From Pseudomonadota bacterium (GTDB lineage: Bacteria; Pseudomonadota; Alphaproteobacteria; Caulobacterales; Caulobacteraceae), in NCBI GenBank assembly GCA_023386645.1, contig JAEWJI010000035.1, forward strand, positions 1 through 21,648: a DNA stretch of 21,648 nt, given 5' to 3'. Of this stretch, positions 8,280 through 16,056 are shown piece by piece. Each line of letters starts with the position of its first letter. Within the stretch, counting starts at the first letter, position 1. The notes below the pieces were generated by a model. That model did not search any database, was not told where the DNA came from, and saw nothing but the letters and a program-made list of their open reading frames with translations. The translations under genes were made by a program, and so were the position numbers.

Positions 8280-9025
8280 AGGGCGACGGCTGGCGCGACC
8301 TTGGCCGTGGCCTGTTCGTGGCGGGCGCGGCCGGCGTAGTCCTGGCCTTGAGCGGCGCCTTCGCTAGCGGCGAGCAGCCGCTCTGGATCCGCTTCGTGTA
8401 CTGGGTCCCGCTGATGCTGGCGGGGGGTGTCTGGGGCCACGTGACGTCCCTCTGGGTTCGGCGTCGGATCGACATGTCCGAACGTCCCTGGCTGGCCGTG
8501 CTGCTGCTCACCGCCGGCATCACAGGGCCGGTGTCGGTGATGGTCTGGGCGGCGACCGGTCTGGTCTTCGACGGCCGGATGCGCCCCATCGCCCATCTGC
8601 CCTACATGGTTGGGCCCGTGCTCGTGGTGACCGTGGCGCTGAGCGCCATCAGCGTCTTCCTGGCCCGCGCGCGTCCGGTCCAGACCCACGCCGCCGCCGC
8701 GGGCGCTCCGCGCTCGCGCTTCCTGGATCGCCTGCCCCCCCGTCTGCGGGGCGCCACGATCCACGCCGTCCAGGCCGAGGATCACTACCTGCGCATCCAT
8801 ACCGACCGGGGCTCCGACCTGATCCTGATGCGCCTGTCCGACGCCCTTGAAGAGCTGGAGGGGCTGGAGGGCGCGCAGACCCACCGCAGCTGGTGGGTGG
8901 CTCGCGACGCCGTGCGCGACGTGGCGCGGGGCGACGGCCGCGCCGTCCTGACCCTGGAGGGCGGCCTCACCGCTCCCGTCAGCCGCCGCCACGCCCGGTC
9001 GCTCAGGGAGGCGGGCTGGTACTAG
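8276..9025 (+). CDS. Membrane-anchored LytTR-domain DNA-binding protein
   Basis: This is a 249-residue regulator. The ATG at 8276 overlaps the tetR stop as ATGA; the open frame extends further upstream, but inside tetR. Four hydrophobic segments are visible at about 12-30, 36-58, 72-95 and 110-131, followed by a linker and a LytTR DNA-binding domain from about 150 to 247. That domain includes IHAVQAEDHYLRIHTDRG (162-179), LMRLSDALEEL (184-194), HRSWWVARDAV (203-213) and VSRRHARSLREAG (235-247), the usual order for the family. There is no receiver domain, so this is not an ordinary response regulator; the membrane part probably senses directly or through a partner. Coupling with a TetR regulator suggests the pair act on the same promoter or in series. 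It is convergent with the carotenoid-oxygenase gene (30 bp between stops), with no terminator seen there. Confidence 0.9.
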   Translation: MKGDGWRDLGRGLFVAGAAGVVLALSGAFASGEQPLWIRFVYWVPLMLAGGVWGHVTSLWVRRRIDMSERPWLAVLLLTAGITGPVSVMVWAATGLVFDGRMRPIAHLPYMVGPVLVVTVALSAISVFLARARPVQTHAAAAGAPRSRFLDRLPPRLRGATIHAVQAEDHYLRIHTDRGSDLILMRLSDALEELEGLEGAQTHRSWWVARDAVRDVARGDGRAVLTLEGGLTAPVSRRHARSLREAGWY

Positions 9026-9055
9026 GCCGATCGCGCGCTTCTCAGGGAAACGGCG

Positions 9056-10522
9056 TCAGCCCGCCCACACTCCATGAAACCCAGCCGGCAGGGCGACATC
9101 CGCGCGCCAGCTGGCCACGGGTCCTGCCGAGACCCGGGCCGCGTCGAAGGCGTGCAGTTCCGTCACCCCCTCGCGCAGGTTGATGGCCGGGGCGACGAGC
9201 CAGGCGTCCCGCTCGGCGCTCGCGCCCGGGCGGGGAACGAACACCGCCTCCTCCATGATCCAGCCGTCGCCAAAGTCGAAGCCGTCCGATCGGCCGCTCG
9301 ACCAATCGTGAACCGCCAGCCCGCTGGGCAGGGGGCGATCGCCGGTCTCGCCGGCGACGTGCACGGTCAGGTCGCGCCTGAGGCCGCCCCGGCGCGGGTC
9401 GCTCCTCGGAAACTCCGCCGTCACGCCGGACGAGACCATCTCCGCCCGCCCGTCGGGGCGCAGGGTGACCAGCGCCAGCTGAGCCGGTTCGCCCGCCACC
9501 ACACCGCGCCCTTCCACCATCACCCGCGCGCCGTCGATGGCGAACTGGACGTCCTTGCCGGCCGCCACGTCGAACCGGATCGTGCCGTCGACCTCCGCCC
9601 AGGCGTCGCCCAGGTGGAAGTAGGAGAAGGTCGGAAGCTCGAAGATGCGCCGCCGCGACAGGTCCGCCTTGTCGATCACCAGCACCTGGGTCCCCATCTC
9701 GGGCTTCCAGGCGAACCGGTGCGAGAACGGCATGGTGTCGCGGTCGAACACCCAGGGCTGAAGCACGATCACCAGATGCCGATCCGTCGCGGTGAAGTCG
9801 TGCATGTAGCTGGCGCGCGGCAGCTCGACGATCTCGGCTGATCGCAGCGAGCGGTCGGCGTTCAGCCGCCAGACCACCATGCGGGGGCCCCACAGGCCGA
9901 TGTTCCACACGGTCCCGTCCGGATCGTAGCGGGGATGCGCCTGGAACGGCATGCCCTTCATGTCGTCGCGCAGGGTGACGAAGCCCTTGGTGGACAGGTC
10001 GGAGGCGTCCATCGCCATCGCCGACCCGCCTTCCCAAAGCGCCCAGACCTCGTTTCCCGCCGTCATCACGGCCGTGTTGGCGGAGTTGACGTCGTCGGGT
10101 CCCTTGATGCGGGCCCGACCGTCGCCGATCGTCCCGAAACCCGGGGTCACGACCGCGTCCAGTTCGGCCTCCAGGCGACGCTTCGGGGTGTCGGCGAACC
10201 GGGCCTCCAGGGTCGCCTGACCGTCGTTCAGACGGAAGGCGCGCATCAGGCCGTCGCCGTCGAACCAGTGGGTGGCCGAGCCGCCCGGGCGGCGGAACTT
10301 GGCCGGGCCGTTGCGGAACAGCGTCCCCGTCAGGCCCTCGGGGGCCCGGCCATGGACCAGACGCATGGCCTGGCGCGGGAGATCGCCCTCCAGGTCGCGG
10401 GTGGCCAGGGACCAGTCGGCGGCGGCGTCCAGCGCGGCCATGGCGCGCACCGTCTCGGGGGTGATCACGGCGGCCGACAGGGCGGCGGCGCCCATCAGGA
10501 ACGAACGTCGGGAAGCGAGCAT
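9056..10522 (-). CDS. Carotenoid-oxygenase-family dioxygenase with Tat signal
   Basis: This 488-residue protein belongs to the carotenoid cleavage/lignostilbene dioxygenase family. These are seven-bladed propellers with non-haem iron held by four His. All four are present: His196 (QAHPRYD), His241 (YMHDFTATDRH), His303 (FSYFHLGDAW) and His483 in GFHGVW near the C-terminus. Other family marks are GTLFRNGPAKF (66-76) and HWFDGDGLM (85-93). The enzymes split a C=C bond next to a polyene or aromatic ring using O2. The N-terminus carries a twin-arginine signal (ASRRSFLMGAAALSAAV, 3-19), so it should be folded with its iron and exported to the periplasm, whereas lignostilbene dioxygenases are usually cytosolic. 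The substrate cannot be read. It follows an exported DUF2141 gene by 23 bp in the same direction, probably one operon. Confidence 0.93.
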   Translation of the reverse strand: MLASRRSFLMGAAALSAAVITPETVRAMAALDAAADWSLATRDLEGDLPRQAMRLVHGRAPEGLTGTLFRNGPAKFRRPGGSATHWFDGDGLMRAFRLNDGQATLEARFADTPKRRLEAELDAVVTPGFGTIGDGRARIKGPDDVNSANTAVMTAGNEVWALWEGGSAMAMDASDLSTKGFVTLRDDMKGMPFQAHPRYDPDGTVWNIGLWGPRMVVWRLNADRSLRSAEIVELPRASYMHDFTATDRHLVIVLQPWVFDRDTMPFSHRFAWKPEMGTQVLVIDKADLSRRRIFELPTFSYFHLGDAWAEVDGTIRFDVAAGKDVQFAIDGARVMVEGRGVVAGEPAQLALVTLRPDGRAEMVSSGVTAEFPRSDPRRGGLRRDLTVHVAGETGDRPLPSGLAVHDWSSGRSDGFDFGDGWIMEEAVFVPRPGASAERDAWLVAPAINLREGVTELHAFDAARVSAGPVASWRADVALPAGFHGVWAG

Positions 10523-10545
10523 GGCGGGATTTCCTCGACGAACGA

Positions 10546-10965
10546 TCAGCGGATGGAAATGGTCTGGGCGGTCGCGCCCGAGACGGCGAAGCGAGCCCTC
10601 GCCCAGGACGCCGGCCCCCTGTCGCCGGCCGCATTGTTGGAGAAGGCGAAGGGCTCCAGCGGAATGCCGAACGGATTAACGTTCATGCGCCCGTCGCCGT
10701 TCAGGTCATGGAAGGCCTTGACCGCATAGTCGCCGGCCTCGAGACCATCGAACTCCGCGACCGCGGGGCCAGCGCCGGGCTCGACCCGCGCGCGTCGCAC
10801 CGGTTCGCCGTTCGAATAGGCCGCTTCGCTATCATAGACGGCCACCAGCACGGCGCCGGTGGAGGCGCCGGTCTCGAAGGAGAGACGCAGGCTGGAGCTC
10901 TGGTCCTGGGCCAGGGCGGGAGCGGCGAGCAGGGTGAGGGCGGCGGCGAAGGCGAGGGGATTCAT
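10546..10965 (-). CDS. DUF2141 exported protein
   Basis: This 139-residue protein starts at ATG 10965, which gives a typical signal peptide MNPLAFAAALTLLAAPALAQ cut after residue 20, and has AAGGAAAA upstream as ribosome site. The frame is open further upstream but without a signal sequence at its start. The mature part is a small beta-sandwich-like domain with the DUF2141 marks VLVAVYDSEAAY (39-50), HDLNGDGRMNVNPFGIPLEP (86-105) and FAFSNNA (106-112). The Asp/Asn-rich loop may bind a metal. DUF2141 function is not known. Such proteins in Caulobacterales and sphingomonads often neighbour carotenoid-oxygenase or receptor genes; that is from memory. Here it is first gene of a two-gene unit and both products are exported, so a shared substrate in the periplasm is plausible. 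Confidence 0.85.
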   Translation of the reverse strand: MNPLAFAAALTLLAAPALAQDQSSSLRLSFETGASTGAVLVAVYDSEAAYSNGEPVRRARVEPGAGPAVAEFDGLEAGDYAVKAFHDLNGDGRMNVNPFGIPLEPFAFSNNAAGDRGPASWARARFAVSGATAQTISIR

Positions 10966-11093
10966 GGCGGGCTTTTCCTTGGGAATGAAGCCCGACGACC
11001 GGGCTCCGTTGACCCCGATAGGCGCCATCGCTCCGCCTGCCCGCCACGCCCTTTACGGCGACGACCGCCCGATCTTCGTGAATGACGGCGTAC

Positions 11094-11118
11094 GTCCGTT
11101 GACGCTTCGCCAACGGAC
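11094..11118. other. Perfect 8-bp inverted repeat in the gap before the DUF2141 gene
   Basis: GTCCGTTG (11094-11101) and CAACGGAC (11111-11118) are perfect inverted repeats with a nine-base loop, in the 180-bp gap between the zincin stop (11146) and the DUF2141 start (10965). No T-run follows on the minus strand, so it is not a standard terminator. It could be a weak transcript-end structure for the zincin gene or an operator for the downstream unit. Confidence 0.35.
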
Positions 11119-11145
11119 AGACCGCCCGGCGAGCGGGATCGACCG

Positions 11146-11553
11146 CTAGTCGGCCTCGGCCTCGATCGCGTCGATCGCCTCGTCCGAGAGGCCGAAATGG
11201 TGGCCGATCTCGTGGATCAGGACGTGGGCGATGATCTCCGAGAGGCCGACATCGCCGCGCTCGCACCACTCGTCCAGGATGGGCCGGCGATACAGGAACA
11301 CCCGCGACGGTTCCGGAGCGGGCCCCAGGCCCTCGCGCCGCGAGAGGTCGACGCCGGAATACAGGCCTGTCAGCTCGAACGGGTCCTCCATCCCCATCTC
11401 CTCCAGCACCTCGTCCGGAGCGAAGTCGTCGATGCGGATCACCACCTCACCCGCTGCTTCGCGAAAGGTGGCGGGCAGGTCCGCCCAGGCCTGCTCGGCC
11501 AGCCGGGCGAAGTCGTCGAGCGACGGCGCGACCTGATCGGCCCATTCCGTCAT
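11146..11553 (-). CDS. Zincin-like metallopeptidase-family protein (PF06262 type)
   Basis: This small protein (135 residues) is of the minimal zincin family. The metal site is HEIGHHFGLSDE, with His114, Glu115 and His118 forming HExxH and an acidic residue in the following segment as the likely third ligand. The upstream part contains VFLYRRPILDEW (85-96), the usual lead-in strand and helix, and GLYSGVDLSRREG (63-75). It has no signal peptide and no pro-domain, so it should be cytosolic. Proteolytic activity of this family is largely unproven; I recall only that the fold is a short thermolysin-like core. It is divergent from divL with 71 bp between starts, and could share a control region with it. 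The C-terminus is acidic (EAEAD). There is nothing unusual in length. Confidence 0.85.
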   Translation of the reverse strand: MTEWADQVAPSLDDFARLAEQAWADLPATFREAAGEVVIRIDDFAPDEVLEEMGMEDPFELTGLYSGVDLSRREGLGPAPEPSRVFLYRRPILDEWCERGDVGLSEIIAHVLIHEIGHHFGLSDEAIDAIEAEAD

Positions 11554-11624
11554 CCGACCTCTCCACCCATGCCCATTTCACCGCAAATCATGCTTTATGG
11601 TCGGACGATTCGGCAGGTGAGGGC

Positions 11625-13955
11625 ATGGCGGAAGCCGACATCGCCTATGTGGCGACAGCGGGCGCGTCGGGTCTGGCGCTGGCAGCCAGCCTGTGGGCCT
11701 GGCGGTTCCGCGTCCGGGTGAACCGTCGCCTGGCCGAGGCCGAGGCCGCGGAACGCAGCGCCAGCGAGGCGGTGATGGCCCAGTGGACCGCCGTCTCCGC
11801 CTTCGACGAATTGCTGCTGCCTCTGCACGCCGAGCCCGCGCCGACCGACGGCGGCGAAAGCGTCCTGGGTTCCCCCCTGCTGCTCGCTCGCGCGGCTTCC
11901 GCCTTTGCGCCGAGAGCTGCGAACCCCGATGAGGGCGCCGAGGAGATCGCCGATCCCGCCTCGGCCCTGCTGGGCGGGCTGGAGGCGCGCCTGGCCGAGC
12001 CGATCGACCGCCTGCGCGAGGCGGGCGAGCCCTTCGATGCGGCGCTCGAGGGTTGGCGGATCGCCGGCCGGGCCGCCGCCGGAATGGCCTGGCTGCGGCT
12101 GAGCCCCGGGACCGCCGAGACCCGGGACGGCGGCTCGACCAGCCGGTTCGCCGACGCCTCGCCCCTGCCGACATGGGTTCTCGACCGCTCCGGCCGGCTG
12201 GTCTGGGCCAATCGCGCCTGGCTCGCCGAAGTCAGGGCGGAAAACCTGGAGGCGGCCCAGCAAGCCGGCTCCAGCTTCGACCGTGGGGCCGACGCGGTGG
12301 CGGCCGAGGCGCTGCGCCTGGGCCAGCGTCACGAGGGCTTCCGCTGGACCTCGGCCGGGGGGCGACGGCGCGCCTGGCGGATTGTGGCCGAGCCGCTGGC
12401 GGACGGGCGCGACGCGGTCCTGGTCTTCGCCATCGACGTCACCGAGGCCGAGGAGACCCGCGACACCCTGCGTCGCCATGTCGAGGCTCACGACGAGACC
12501 CTGAACCACCTGGCCGACGCGGTCGCCATCTTCGGCCCGTCCCGGCGGCTGGCCTTCCACAACACCGCCTTCCAGGCCCTGTTCGATCTCGACGCCGCCT
12601 GGCTCGACGAACGCCCCACCCACGGAGAGCTTCTGGACCGCCTGCGCCAGCGCCGGCTCCTGCCCGAGACCATCGACTACGCCGGCTGGAAGACCCGGGA
12701 GCTGGAGTTCTACGGCGCCTCCGCCGCCTCGCCGGACGACAGCTGGTCCCTGCCCGACGGCCGCACCCTCAGGGTCGTGCGCCAGCCGCATCCACTAGGC
12801 GGCATCCTGCTGATCTTCTCGGACATGACCGACGAGCTAAAGCTGCGCAGTCGCTTCAACGCCCAGATCCAGGTTCAGACCGCCACGCTCGACAAGCTCA
12901 ACGACGCCGTGGCCGTGTTCGGATCGGACGGCCGTCTGCGCCTGCACAACGACGCCTTCGAGCGGTTCTGGAGCCTGAGTTCCGAACAGCTGCGCGGCGC
13001 CGGCGATTTCGATTCCATCGCCGCCCTGTGCCGCGCGGTGCTGCCCGATCCCGCGCTCTGGCTGGGTCTGAAGGCGCGCGTCGCCGACCCCGATCCCGAA
13101 AGCCGCGTGCCGATTGCCGGAGAAGCGCGGGCGACGGACGGGCGGATCGCCGCCTGGCAGACCCGCCCCCTGCCGGACGGCGCCACCCTTGTGGCCTTCT
13201 CCGACGTCACCGCCCGGCGCGAGCTGGAACAGGCCCTGGCCGAGCGCGAGCAGGCGCTGCGCGAGACCCAGGAGCTCAAGCGCGAATTCGTGGGCAACGT
13301 CTCCTACGAACTGCGCACGCCGTTGACGACCATCGTCGGCTATTCGGAACTGCTGGAGGCGCTCGGCGACCTGCCCGAACGCAGCCGCCAGCACGCGGGC
13401 GCCATCCGGGTCGCGGCCAGCCACCTGGCCCGTTCCATCGACGATGTGCTCGACATGGCCGAGATCGACGCCGGCGAGATGGCGTTGAACCTTGAAGACC
13501 TGCCGCTCGCGGAGTTGCTGGCCCAGGCCGCCGACCGGGTGCGGCCCAAGGTCGAGGGGCGCGGCGGCAGCCTGGAGGTCTCCTGCCCCGCCGGCATCGG
13601 CCTGGTCCGCGGCGACGCGCGGCGCCTGGCCCAGGCCGTCGACCATCTGCTGGACAACGCCGCCCGCGCCATCGGCGAGGAGGGGGTCGTGCGGCTGTCG
13701 GCCGACCGCACGCCGACCGAGGTCCGCATCCGCGTCTCGGACACCGGCCGGGGCATTCCCTACCATCTGCAGCCGAACGTCTTCGACCGGTTCGTGCGAC
13801 GCGAGCGCGGCGGGCCGGGCGTGGCCCTGGCCCTGGTCAAGGCCCTGGTCGAGCTGCACGGCGGCTGGGCAGAGGTCGAGAGCGAACCGGGCTCCGGCTC
13901 GACCTTCATCCTTCACCTCCCGGTGGAGGCGCAGGCCGGGCTGAAAGCGGGCTGA
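11625..13955 (+). CDS. divL: DivL-type atypical histidine kinase, Tyr in place of the phospho-His
   Basis: This 776-residue protein matches the size and plan of Caulobacter DivL, the essential scaffold that controls the CckA-CtrA cell-cycle phosphorelay. One membrane helix (5-27) is followed by a coiled coil (to about 60). PAS-like domains are centred near 185-275, 290-400 and 415-530. The HisKA-type helix reads REFVGNVSYELRTPLTTIVG, with Tyr561 exactly where kinases have His; this is the defining DivL trait. The ATPase domain keeps the N-box (Asn678) and the DTGRGI box (706-711), but its G2 box is GPGVAL (730-735) rather than GxGLGL. In Caulobacter, kinase activity of DivL is known to be dispensable. 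The ATG at 11625 has AGGTGAGG upstream. It is divergent from the zincin gene and followed after 70 bp by the HAD gene in the same direction. Confidence 0.9.
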   Translation: MAEADIAYVATAGASGLALAASLWAWRFRVRVNRRLAEAEAAERSASEAVMAQWTAVSAFDELLLPLHAEPAPTDGGESVLGSPLLLARAASAFAPRAANPDEGAEEIADPASALLGGLEARLAEPIDRLREAGEPFDAALEGWRIAGRAAAGMAWLRLSPGTAETRDGGSTSRFADASPLPTWVLDRSGRLVWANRAWLAEVRAENLEAAQQAGSSFDRGADAVAAEALRLGQRHEGFRWTSAGGRRRAWRIVAEPLADGRDAVLVFAIDVTEAEETRDTLRRHVEAHDETLNHLADAVAIFGPSRRLAFHNTAFQALFDLDAAWLDERPTHGELLDRLRQRRLLPETIDYAGWKTRELEFYGASAASPDDSWSLPDGRTLRVVRQPHPLGGILLIFSDMTDELKLRSRFNAQIQVQTATLDKLNDAVAVFGSDGRLRLHNDAFERFWSLSSEQLRGAGDFDSIAALCRAVLPDPALWLGLKARVADPDPESRVPIAGEARATDGRIAAWQTRPLPDGATLVAFSDVTARRELEQALAEREQALRETQELKREFVGNVSYELRTPLTTIVGYSELLEALGDLPERSRQHAGAIRVAASHLARSIDDVLDMAEIDAGEMALNLEDLPLAELLAQAADRVRPKVEGRGGSLEVSCPAGIGLVRGDARRLAQAVDHLLDNAARAIGEEGVVRLSADRTPTEVRIRVSDTGRGIPYHLQPNVFDRFVRRERGGPGVALALVKALVELHGGWAEVESEPGSGSTFILHLPVEAQAGLKAG

Positions 13956-14025
13956 CACGCCCCTCGCGGCTTTCGCCGGAATGAGCGGGCGAATAAAGTG
14001 GCCGCGCACGCAGGATATCCCGCCC

Positions 14026-14865
14026 ATGAGCCGCCCCCTGAAAACCGCCATCATCTACGACTTCGACGGTACCCTGGCGCGCGGCAACATGCAGGAGGTC
14101 AGCTTCATCCCTTCCGTCGGGATGGAGAAGGGCGCCTTCTGGGACGAGGCGGAGACCCTGACCCAGGCGGCCGATGGCGACGGCATCCTGATGTACATGC
14201 AGCTGATGCTGAACCATGCCCGGGCCCATGGCTCGGCGATCACGCGCGAGGCTCTGGCCGAGCACGGCCGCGAGGTGGCCCTGTTCGAAGGCCTGCGCGA
14301 TCTCTCCTGGTTCGACCGGATGAACGCCTTCGGGGCCAGATACGGCCTGGAAATCGAGCATTACATCGTCTCCGCCGGGCTGGAGGAGATGATCGACGGC
14401 TGCCCGATCCGCCCGGCCTTCACCCACGTGTTCGCGTCGAAGTACGTCTATGACATGAACGGCGAGGCCGCCTGGCCGGCGGTCGGCATCAACTACACGA
14501 CCAAGACCCAGTACCTGTTCCGCATCAACAAGGGGGTGCTGAACCACTGGGAACACGCCCGGATCAACAACTTCATCCCGGACGACGAGCGGCCGATCCC
14601 GTTCGACCGGATGATCTTCATCGGCGACGGCGACACCGACGTGCCCATGATGAAGATGATGCACACCAAGGGCGGTTTCTCGATCGCCGTCTACGACCCG
14701 CGCGCCAACGAGCGGGACCAGGCCAAGGTCTATCGTCTGATTTCCGAGGACCGGGTCAACTTCGTCGCGGCCGCCGACTACCGCGAGGGCTCCGCCATGG
14801 ACCTGATCGTCAAGGGCCTGATCGGCCGCATCGCGGTGAACGAGGGCCGGATGCCGGCGGACTGA
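14026..14865 (+). CDS. HAD-superfamily phosphatase
   Basis: This 279-residue soluble protein is a haloacid-dehalogenase hydrolase. I start it at ATG 14026 (MSRPLKTAIIYDFDGTLARG) because the catalytic motif comes within the first 16 residues. An in-frame ATG at 13981 would only add an unrelated tail. Motif I is DFDGT (12-16, nucleophile Asp12 and acid Asp14). Motif II is Ser116 in YIVSAGLEE. Motif III is a Lys in the TTKTQYLFRINKG segment. Motif IV is GDGDTD (200-205). The large helical cap between motifs I and II (about 20-105) suggests a phosphoserine-phosphatase-like subgroup acting on a small metabolite. The exact substrate is unknown. It lies 70 bp after divL on the same strand and might share its transcript. 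Its stop is only 4 bp from that of the convergent PilZ gene. Confidence 0.88.
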   Translation: MSRPLKTAIIYDFDGTLARGNMQEVSFIPSVGMEKGAFWDEAETLTQAADGDGILMYMQLMLNHARAHGSAITREALAEHGREVALFEGLRDLSWFDRMNAFGARYGLEIEHYIVSAGLEEMIDGCPIRPAFTHVFASKYVYDMNGEAAWPAVGINYTTKTQYLFRINKGVLNHWEHARINNFIPDDERPIPFDRMIFIGDGDTDVPMMKMMHTKGGFSIAVYDPRANERDQAKVYRLISEDRVNFVAAADYREGSAMDLIVKGLIGRIAVNEGRMPAD

Positions 14866-14869
14866 AGCT

Positions 14870-15196
14870 CTAGCGGCCGCCGGCGCGGGTCCAGGCCGCC
14901 TTGGCGGTCGTCAGGCGCGACGGCACGAGGCCCCGCAAGGAATGCTGGCCGCGCTGCTTGATCCCCGCCTCCTGGTGCCTGCGCCAGACCACCTCGGCCT
15001 CGATCGCCACGCCGGTCGCGATGTCCACCACCTGCACCGCGTTGGGCAGGGACAGGTTGCGGTCCAGCCTCAGGCGCATCCCGGAGGCGGAGCGGTCGGC
15101 GATGACGCAGGTCATCTCAACGCCGGGCGCGAGCACCAGGGCGCGGGCGTTGTCGGGCCGTCGGGACTCCAAGCGCCGGTCTTCAGGACGGGTCAT
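14870..15196 (-). CDS. PilZ-domain protein (likely c-di-GMP binding)
   Basis: This 108-residue single-domain protein starts at ATG 15196, which overlaps the stop of the kinase gene as ATGA. The PilZ signature is intact: RRLESRR (7-13) supplies the RxxxR loop and DRSASGMRLR (34-43) the D/NxSxxG motif. These are the two sets of residues that bind cyclic di-GMP in the family. After that come the beta strands of the barrel, with VQVVDIATGVAIEAEVVWRR at 54-73, and a basic tail. It has no other domain and no membrane segment, so it should act as a cytosolic c-di-GMP effector on a partner protein. It is third in an overlapping unit after the ferredoxin and kinase genes. The frame is open much further upstream, but within the kinase gene and without PilZ sequence. 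Confidence 0.87.
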   Translation of the reverse strand: MTRPEDRRLESRRPDNARALVLAPGVEMTCVIADRSASGMRLRLDRNLSLPNAVQVVDIATGVAIEAEVVWRRHQEAGIKQRGQHSLRGLVPSRLTTAKAAWTRAGGR

Positions 15197-16056
15197 CGGC
15201 CCATCTGAACCGGAACACGGTTTCGATCCAGTTGCACGACGACATCGGCCCGAACCCCGCCGTCCAGCATGCGTCGCGTGATCCGTTCGAAATACTGGAT
15301 GAAGTCCGCCAGTCGCGTCCGCTCCTCCGCCGGCAGGTCGGAGAAAGGAAGGCCCAGCAGGTCGGCTTCCTGTTCCGACCGCCAGTCCAGCACGACCTCG
15401 AAGCCCGGCGCCCTGAGGAACAACAGGGCGTCCAGCCGGGCCGTGAACTCGGCATAGGGTCCAGCGACAAAGGCGTTGACCGCCCCGCGCCAGGCCCCGT
15501 CCGGGTCCCGCTCGCGCTCCAGGGCGTTGAGCGGTTCCGCTAGGGCCGCGGTCGCCTCGGGCTCCGCGCCCAGGCACCAGGCGTCGATCAGCACCGCCGA
15601 CGGCCGGCCGGCGAACGCCCGCCAACCCTCCATGGGCGCCCGGTCGTCGCCGCGCTTGTCGAAGTCCGGCAGGCGGGTGACGGTGTCCGGCCCGACGTCC
15701 GACAGGGCCGCGATCAGTCCGTCCAGCAGCCCGAGGTCGTGGGTTCCCGGCGGCCCGCGCGTCAGGAACAGCGGATGCAGGGAGCTCGCCAGGGCCTCGC
15801 GCTCCGCCCGCGTCAGATAGACGTCATCGATCGAAATCTGCGCCGCGCCGAACCGCTCGGCGGCGGCGCGGGCGAGGGTGGTCTTGCCTGAGCCCTGGGC
15901 GCCCACGATCCCGATCACCGGCGGTCGATGCCTCGGCCCGGCCTCGATCAGCCGACCGACCAGGGCGACCAGGTCCGGATTGGCGCGGCTCAGTGCTGGC
16001 TTTCCGGCAACCGCACGATCAGGCCGTCCAGGTCGTCTGAGACCCGGATCTGGCAC
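15193..16056 (-). CDS. P-loop kinase, D-glycerate 3-kinase (GLYK/YGR205w)-like
   Basis: This 287-residue protein has a Walker A motif GAQGSGKT (52-59), then SIDDVYLT (75-82) and TRGPPGTHD (99-107). All three, in that order, mark the plant-type D-glycerate 3-kinase and yeast YGR205w/YggC group of P-loop kinases. Members phosphorylate a small hydroxy acid or unknown metabolite with ATP; I am sure of the fold and less sure of glycerate as substrate. The only ATG is at 16056, which overlaps the ferredoxin 3' end by 67 bp. GTG codons lie too close to the P-loop to be the start, and the remaining alternative is a CTG at 15993 that overlaps the ferredoxin stop as CTGA. The C-terminus overlaps the PilZ start (ATGA). 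No other glycerate-pathway gene is in the window. Confidence 0.72.
   Translation of the reverse strand: MPDPGLRRPGRPDRAVAGKPALSRANPDLVALVGRLIEAGPRHRPPVIGIVGAQGSGKTTLARAAAERFGAAQISIDDVYLTRAEREALASSLHPLFLTRGPPGTHDLGLLDGLIAALSDVGPDTVTRLPDFDKRGDDRAPMEGWRAFAGRPSAVLIDAWCLGAEPEATAALAEPLNALERERDPDGAWRGAVNAFVAGPYAEFTARLDALLFLRAPGFEVVLDWRSEQEADLLGLPFSDLPAEERTRLADFIQYFERITRRMLDGGVRADVVVQLDRNRVPVQMGR

Noticed and set aside
9042..10634. 530-residue minus-strand frame overlapping the oxygenase gene in another frame
   Set aside because: The real frame has all four iron-binding His; this one is Arg/Pro/Gly-rich without motifs.
10670..10684. TTAA near 10676, considered as a CtrA half-site
   Set aside because: It is inside the DUF2141 coding region and lacks the second TTAA seven bases away.
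12053..13495. 480-residue plus-strand frame inside divL
   Set aside because: Out-of-frame copy of divL; PAS, HisKA and ATPase motifs are all in the other frame.
14870..15625. 251-residue version of the PilZ gene
   Set aside because: The part upstream of 15196 lies in the kinase gene out of frame and has no PilZ-like sequence; ATG 15196 overlaps the kinase stop.
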